The notes under the pieces are model-generated. The model made no database searches, was not told the origin of the DNA, and worked only from the letters and a program-made list of their open reading frames with translations. A stretch of DNA of 64,000 nucleotides. It comes from Ptychodera flava. Lineage: Eukaryota > Hemichordata > Enteropneusta > Ptychoderidae. How positions within the stretch are numbered: position 1 is the first letter of the stretch; each line of letters starts with the position of its first letter. Position numbers and translations under genes: made by a program. This document shows positions 57,765 to 64,000 of this stretch, one piece after another. The DNA is taken from NCBI RefSeq assembly GCF_041260155.1, contig NC_091932.1, positions 10,396,304 through 10,460,303 on the forward strand, given 5' to 3'.

Positions 57765-60703
57765 CTTGTTGAAGTGATTAACAGAATAACAGCTTCCCCT
57801 GTGACAAGTCCGCTGATGAAATTTGTGACTGGCTTAGAAGTGCTACTACTGAAGGCTCAGATATGATCCCTGAACAGAAAGATACGATAAGGAACCCCTC
57901 ACTGGCGTGAACAGTTACAAATGTGCATCTGCCCACAGATACAGCTACTCACACCAAATGAAACTCAAAATTTATGCACATTGATGCCATGCTTAAATGT
58001 ACTTACTACAATTGATTAGTTTGCAAATAACTTTTTACTTCATTTGTACAGTGAAAGTGAAAAAGTGACACATTTACTGTCACATGATCATTATGTAAAC
58101 AATTATTACATGTGTTAGTCACCTTAAAGGCGGAGCCTCCCTTTAAAAGGACGGGAAGCTATGACGGCGTTCATTGTGTAAGTGGACACCGAACAGGCAA
58201 CACGCGGGCACACGCTCCAGAAAATGCCACTTTTTTAGTTTTTTCCAGCCGCAAAAACACAGACAGACTGTAAGGCTGTCAGCGCTAAGCTGCTGCCGAT
58301 CAATCTCTGTGGTTATATTCAAAGTCTTCCGCGACAGGAAGACAATATTTTAGGAAATTCGAGCGTTTGTGGTTGGGAATCATGACCGTTGGCGATTTGA
58401 ACCGACCGTCAATCAAACGCTTGTATAAACTCTGTTTGCAGGATTAGCGAAAGGTGACAAAAGGTTGAGATCAGTTTGTGTAATTAATGTTATAGAAATC
58501 AAACATCGTCCTGGCCAAGTGTTTGACTGGGAGGAGAACTCCATTAATGCGAGAACCTGGGATTGAAAAGTGCGGTTTTAACAAAATGTTTTGCTGTAGT
58601 ATGGAAAATGAGTACCCATTTAAAAATTCACCAAATTGCTCAAATTATAATTTTGTAGACTTTTACTGACGCAAGTTTGTTTTGTGACTGTTTAGCTGTT
58701 GGTCCTCATGTATGGACATGGTAGTGTACAGATACATGTACAGCCTCAAAGTTTGCAAGAAGTGGTACGTACCTGTATCAACTTATAGGATATCATCTGA
58801 ACCCTTCAAATGAAGAGAATGAAGATGATACCGACATAGAGTGTGATTCAGTTGCTATGCCACCAAATGATGAAGAGAGTGATTACAAGATGGAGCCTGG
58901 TTTGAATAAGTTTGTAACTAATCTGCATCAGTTCATAGAAGGATCAAGTGTCGGAGAGTTCTCTGTGAGACTTCAGATGTTGATGACATTTCACTGTCAA
59001 GTTATCCACGCTGCTGAAACACCTGAACAAGGTAAGTATTAGAATACTTTGAATTCAGTATAACATAATGTAAACCTGTGTCAGGACTCTATGTACATGT
59101 AGATGTATCAAAGAATAAAGTTTCAACAGACCTTCATACATCTATTGTAATGACACCCGAGGCTACTCATAAACAATCTGCCTTCTATCTTTCTATTGAG
59201 TTGATAGATCTCCATAACAGAAAACCAGGGAAGATAAATATCTTGATACCTCAGTTGTATAACGTTTTTGCTGCACAAACATAACCAACTGCAGAAATTT
59301 GTGTCTTTGATGTTTCATGGCCATGAAAACGCACTAACGTTGGCAAGTAATATATAAAATTTGTGCGATGTCATATTTTCTTTGCTAAAGTGAAAAACTT
59401 TTGCTTTGCATATAACGGTCCAATGATAAAAACAAATGAGTTGTGCTGTAAAAGATTGTAAACTCCAATAGATGTCAACTATTCAATCTGTTATATTGCA
59501 ACAAATATTTGTATTTGACAAAATTTGAGATGTGCATATACAAATATATGAAAATTGCTTTTCAAGCGACTGAACAAGGAATGCATCATTTTCTGTGAGT
59601 CATGCCATTGTCTTATTACATAGGTAAAGTGATGACTATACTATGGAATGTTCACCAGTACTATAAGCAATGCTTGCCAGAAGTAGAGGGAAAACTTTAG
59701 GAGCTGAAGAAACCCATTGAGAAAGAACTCAAGGGTACAAAGCTGAAACTATAGGTGATTTCCTTACTGTTTTTGCTTTGTATATTAATTTCAAATTCTT
59801 GTTCTACCCTTAAAAGCATGTTGACACAACACATTTTATCTATACACGTGAAATGTGATTTTTTACATTCAAATTCTAGTCTGGACCAGAACTCTCTTGT
59901 CAGCAGTCACAATGCAGTTTACTCATGTGCAGGCTGAGTTGATGCTTTGAAAAGTAGAACAAAAAACTGTAATTGACATTTAAATACAAAAAATAGTCCA
60001 AAAATCACCAAATGCTGCAGCCACAGGTTCTTTATAACCAACAAGGCAACAACAGGGTTGTCAGCACCTCAACAACTCAATTATCATGAGTTCTAATCAA
60101 CAACAAGCTATCTTTTGACAAAATAACATTGCATGTTCCTCATGATGAAATAGGTACTACCTCTTCCCTTTGATTATTTCTTCTCAAATGAAATGATTTT
60201 CTTAGATGTCGCCATTGGTGTACATGTATTTCCATGTGCATATAGTCAGTATATTTACTTTAATTTTCAGCAAAATATTTTAGAAAATAACAATGTTGCC
60301 AATCAAAAAGACCCAGAGCAAGATGATTTAGCATGTTCAGATAAAGATAAAAATATTTGCAATATCATTTTCAAGACACACAGCATGCACACTGGTCTGA
60401 CTCTCCACCTGCACCAAGTTAAACATGAACATGCAGAGTGCTGTGTGCACTCCAATATTCCAAATCCTGGAGTTTGCAGTGTTACAAGGCAAGTAATAGG
60501 AGCAAATGAATAAAATACGTAAAATATTTCAAAAGTGAGTGATTGGTGGTTTAAAATCTTGGTGTTTTTCTCATCATCCTTTTCTTTTCTCGTTCAAAGG
60601 CTTTGTCAAGATTCATCGCTGGAGTAATATGAATTTCTGGGCAATGAAGCAGTATGTGGAAAAGTCGCACAGAACGCTGCACAAGTATAATAAAACGTTT
60701 GAG
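57765..60703 (+). pseudogene. MDN1: Midasin (MDN1) gene fragment with introns and an in-frame stop
   Basis: Midasin is the giant AAA ATPase that remodels pre-60S ribosomes. Four segments match its C-terminal half in order: 57765-57860 (VINRITASPVTSPLMKFVTG, GLEVLLLKAQ); about 58790-59031 (SSVGEFSVRLQMLMTFHCQV); 59624-59734 (TILWNVHQYYKQ, ELKKPIEKELK); and 60600-60703 (FVKIHRWSNMNFWAMKQYVE, KSHRTLHKYNKTFE). Junctions between the last three are phase-compatible with GT-AG signals. The third has an in-frame TAG at 59698-59700, and the first has no donor after KAQ and runs into a stop. Flanking MDN1 exons are missing. Introns are kept, so this is a duplicated genomic fragment, not a processed copy. 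A sequencing error cannot be excluded. Confidence 0.72.
60270..60490 (+). other. Exon-like frame with a C2H2-like motif inside the MDN1 fragment
   Basis: After a TTTTCAG acceptor-like site the frame reads ENNNVANQKDPEQDDLACSD, then FKTHSMHTGLTLHLHQVKH, similar to a degraded C-x-F-x-GL-x-H-x-H finger as found in some transposon proteins. It does not fit midasin and lies in the intron between MDN1-like segments three and four. The function is unknown. Confidence 0.25.
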
Positions 60704-61144
60704 GTATGTCAGCGGGAAGAATTCTTTTTAAGAAGTCTCTAATGATTGACAGATGCTTATGATGAAATCACTATCAAAACGATTTCAAGTACGGTTGTAT
60801 CTTGATTTTTTGAATGACCAGGGGACTGACCAATTGGCATATCTGAGAGATGCTAAACTATCCTATTCATATTTAGTTCTCTATTTTTAAGTAAACATTG
60901 TTAACGTTTGTAACCATCATTTGAGCATCTCCTGTAATTTTATGTTGACAATGAGACTACTTTGGGATATGTGATAACAGATCGCCACTCTGTTGTGTAC
61001 ACTCCGGCTTCACTTACTAGGAAGCATCAACTTTTGAATTGAACTATGAAAAATACATTGTGAAGGAATACAATAAAATGACATGAAAGACTGAGGGAAT
61101 GAATGGATAATGAGGTGAATGATACATTGATATACTGTTCAACA

Positions 61145-61390
61145 GGCAGGTGGCTCACGAGTGTGAACATTTGAGCTAATGATAGCTCATAACTCCACTA
61201 ATATGCAAGCCACACTAATAAAAATCTAATCAGTTCTTGCAATTAGCATACAATACCTGTCCACCAAATTTGACTTGAATTCGTTCAGCCATTTTAGAGT
61301 TATCGTGTAATCAGACAGACAGGTAGACACACACACAAGGACAGACAGACAGACATTGCTACGACATTAGCTCATGTGTGATAAAAATCA
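61145..61390 (-). repeat. Hairpin-headed repeat element, head fragment (copy D)
   Basis: On the minus strand this reads ATGAGCTAATGTCGTAGCAA, (TGTC)n, AACTCTAAAATGGCTGAACG, TCAAGTCAAATTTGGTGGAC and GTGGCTTGCATATTAG, the same order as the head of copy C. The 145-bp array is absent; a CTCACGAGTGTGAACATTTGAG remnant ends it. Confidence 0.7.
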
Positions 61391-61734
61391 GTCTGATCGG
61401 AGAAGATGTACTTCTAAGACAGTGTTTTGCTTCAAGTAATCCGGAATAGGAGCAATGAATTTTCTAGGAGCGACAGTTTCTCACAATACTTTGAACATAT
61501 TCTGATCGGAGCTTTCAGTTATTATGAAGGGGTGGGCCGGAGGAAATTGAGGGTGGTCCATCATGTGAAATATGACCCTCCCCTGATGACCCGTGCCCCC
61601 TTCCAAAAAAAAAAAAAAAATCAAAACTTAGAAATGTGTGTAGCCTTGATAAATTGATTGACTTTGTTGTACAACAGGTAAAGATAAACGAGGCATTTGA
61701 AGATTTAGTCCGTTTAGTTTTGTAAAAAACATAA

Positions 61735-62275
61735 TTCATAGTTTTCTCATTGACTACCATGTATGATTTTCGATGGAATTCCAAAATTAAGTTTCTTGTA
61801 CACATATGCACTTGTAACACCCGTATTCAAATCAATTATAATTATGTCAGTTATCCAATGTCTATAAGTGCACAGATATTGTTAGTTTTATATTTGGAAT
61901 ATATCCAAACTTTTCTCATAGCCTCCCATGCATAGCAGATCAACATTTTCCGTGAAATTCCAAAATCAAATTACTTGTGCACATATACACTTGTACCAGT
62001 CCTATTCTAATCAAGTACATTTATATCAGTTATCAAACGTCTATAGATGTACAAATATTGCTAGTTTTATACTGGAAAAAATATTCATAGTATTCTCATA
62101 GCCGATCATGTGTTCTGAGTCAACATGTTCGATGGAATCCAAATATACAATTTTTGTACACACATTGCAACTAAGTCTTTCTACTTCCCACTTCAAGCAA
62201 AGTACATTAACATCACTTACAAAACATGTATAAAAGTACAGATATGTTTGCTTTAAAGGGGAATGTTATTAACAG
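61735..62275. repeat. Tandem repeat, three units of about 170-180 bp
   Basis: TTCTCATAGCC-type starts at about 61742, 61914 and 62094 are each followed by a TTTTCGATGGAATTCCAAA-type block, CTTGTACACATA and a CAGTTATC...TATAAGT segment. The units diverge progressively. Confidence 0.75.
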
Positions 62276-62329
62276 TTTGCCCAATCGACTACAATGTATT
62301 ATGATTTGATTATTTTGGACAAATCACTA

Positions 62330-62640
62330 CATGGGCCATATCTCGGGTTCAACGAGTTGCGCAAAAAATGCTGACCCTCCCGAAAAGGCACGTGTGAAAT
62401 GTCATGACCCTTCAAAGCCACTTGCGCGAAAAATCATGCATTCCCAAAAAACACCAGCCTTTCCCCTTGTAATTTCTGTCCAGTCTGTCACACAACTCGT
62501 TCAGATTTTTCATTCAACATATACTTAGCAATGTAAAATGTAACCCTCCCCAGGGCTAAGTTCATAAAATATCACCCTTCCCCAGGGCAAGTTTGTAAAA
62601 TGTGACCATCACATAATTTCTCCGACCGATCCCCTCATAA
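62330..62640. repeat. Imperfect short repeats rich in CCCT
   Basis: AAATGTAACCCTCCCCAGGGC and AAATATCACCCTTCCCCAGGGC recur at about 48 bp, and a third AAATGTGACC follows. A similar TGAAATATGACCCTCCCC phrase occurs at 61565. No gene is seen. Confidence 0.5.
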
Positions 62641-62649
62641 TATCTGAAG

Positions 62650-64000
62650 GCTCCCTAATGGTGATAGACCACCGCACGGCGAAATCCAAGGCACAAGGAC
62701 ACTGACCACAGGAAAACTTTTATCATGCAAAGCTCATAAACATAAAGTGCGAGGGTGTTCAGTAATGGATATGAAACCTCCCCGGCTATAGTACAACTAA
62801 CATATTTCGGGAAGTAATTACTGAGCAATGCATGTGTGTGCACGCGCAAGATGCGCAAAATTTCCTGAATTAACTGTCGTCATCACCCTTGTTCTTAAAT
62901 TATATATTGTTGGTATTGTGTAAGAGCAAAAATATGCTTAACTCTGTGATGCATCTTTATAAATCGTATACACATTGGGGCCTCATCTAACTGACGCGGT
63001 GTTCTTACATGTCAAATAATATTTTGTTAGGCTTGACTTGTATAAATTACTCTCCTGGGAAATTCGTTTTCGACAGCGAGCTCATCCTTTAATTCCAAAC
63101 TTCGCTTGCTTGCCTTCTCTCATCATTACCACTGTGTGAAAACGTGTTTTGTTGAAAGAACCTTAATTGGCTCTCCAGCGCGAAGCTTTCAATATCAAGC
63201 ACTCACAATTGTTGTCTTTCAAAGACTCTATCGTAGAATATATAATTAAAGTACCTATGAGAATACAGCAATTTTCAAAACAAACGATCAGATTGGTTGA
63301 TTGTCGTTTTCAATTCTAAGCAAGTAGGTGAATGTTTTATTTAAGGGCATAGCCCTGTGTTTTCTCAGGGAATAAGAAACTCTGCATGTACGGGTTTGTT
63401 GGTGCTTAAATAAGTAATCAAATCGGTGTGGAAAAGCTGGACAGCAGAAGAATCTGCCATTTGACGGTCCGGTAAAAAGAACAATCGAGGTGACCTGGTA
63501 TTGATAAATATGCTTGTGTCGTCGGTATTTTTATGGCAGTTCTATCTGAATGTCTACGGTAGGTGATCGTATAAATCATAAACCGCACGGTGGCAATATT
63601 GAAACTTAATGGCAAAATAGACATGTAGATGATCAACGGATGATACACGACGGATGATACACGATATACAGTCAAATGTACCAAATCTGTATGAAAAATA
63701 TATTGCAAAGTAATAATATAGCTCCCAAATACATTTGTCATTACGTTTAAGAATAGTATATAGGATATGTCCGTTAGGTTTATGCTGTAGTTTATTAACT
63801 TTGTGCAAGAATATACCTTTCTATTTCTGAAAGCAGCGGTAATGACAATTACTTCATTCTGTTTGCCTTCAATTTACTAGACACAAGTGGCCTTATATTC
63901 TAAACCTTGAGATAATTTCTCATAAGGGATGTAGTTACAGGGAAACGTGCAGAACGAACAGTTTATGTACAAAAAATTTTTTAATTCACTGGAGCCATGG
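62650..64000. other. Right-edge intergenic DNA
   Basis: No supported gene. On the minus strand, about 63800-63480 encodes a hydrophobic frame (NLTDISYILFLNVMTNVFGS ... HPLIIYMSILPLSFNIATVR) that could be part of a membrane protein. No diagnostic motif is present and a family was not recognised. Confidence 0.35.

Overview
This is AT-rich, intron-rich animal nuclear DNA with many transposons. The coding genes suggest an invertebrate deuterostome or similar marine animal (hemichordate, amphioxus or echinoderm grade). The reasons are a TAF2 protein that follows vertebrate TAF2 almost exon by exon, single-exon class A GPCR paralogs, and introns and intergenic DNA filled with hairpin MITEs and tandem arrays. 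The exact species cannot be settled from the sequence.

Left end (1-3255): the first two coding exons of ARFGAP1 lie on the minus strand (2670-2611 and 1494-1385); the rest of the gene runs off the left edge. A 585-bp divergent promoter separates it from TAF2.

Centre-left (3256-35.6 kb): a complete TAF2 gene (TFIID subunit 2) on the plus strand. It has 28 coding exons that join in frame into 1384 residues. Intron 1 appears to be a rare AT-AC intron. Intron 6 and intron 26 each carry a TTAA-flanked, piggyBac-type MITE. Intron 17 (8.6 kb) holds a multi-level nest: a 150-bp tandem array is split by two copies of a hairpin-headed repeat element, one of which is itself split by a 3.03-kb TTAA-flanked element.

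Middle (35.9-43.8 kb): two single-exon class A GPCR genes on the minus strand, clearly paralogous. Both depart from the canonical class A motifs in the same three places. The DNA between them has no firm gene.

Right (44-64 kb): mostly repeats. They include another member of the hairpin-headed family, several long foldback elements, and a young non-autonomous LTR retrotransposon (near-identical 645-bp LTRs, 4-bp target duplication) inserted inside an older inverted-repeat element. There is also the 3' end of a LINE, a long (TA)n tract, and a decayed, intron-containing fragment of a midasin (MDN1) gene with an in-frame stop.

The two identified housekeeping genes (ARFGAP1 in Golgi Arf-GTP turnover, TAF2 in transcription initiation) share a promoter region but have no known functional link. 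The GPCRs are an independent tandem pair.
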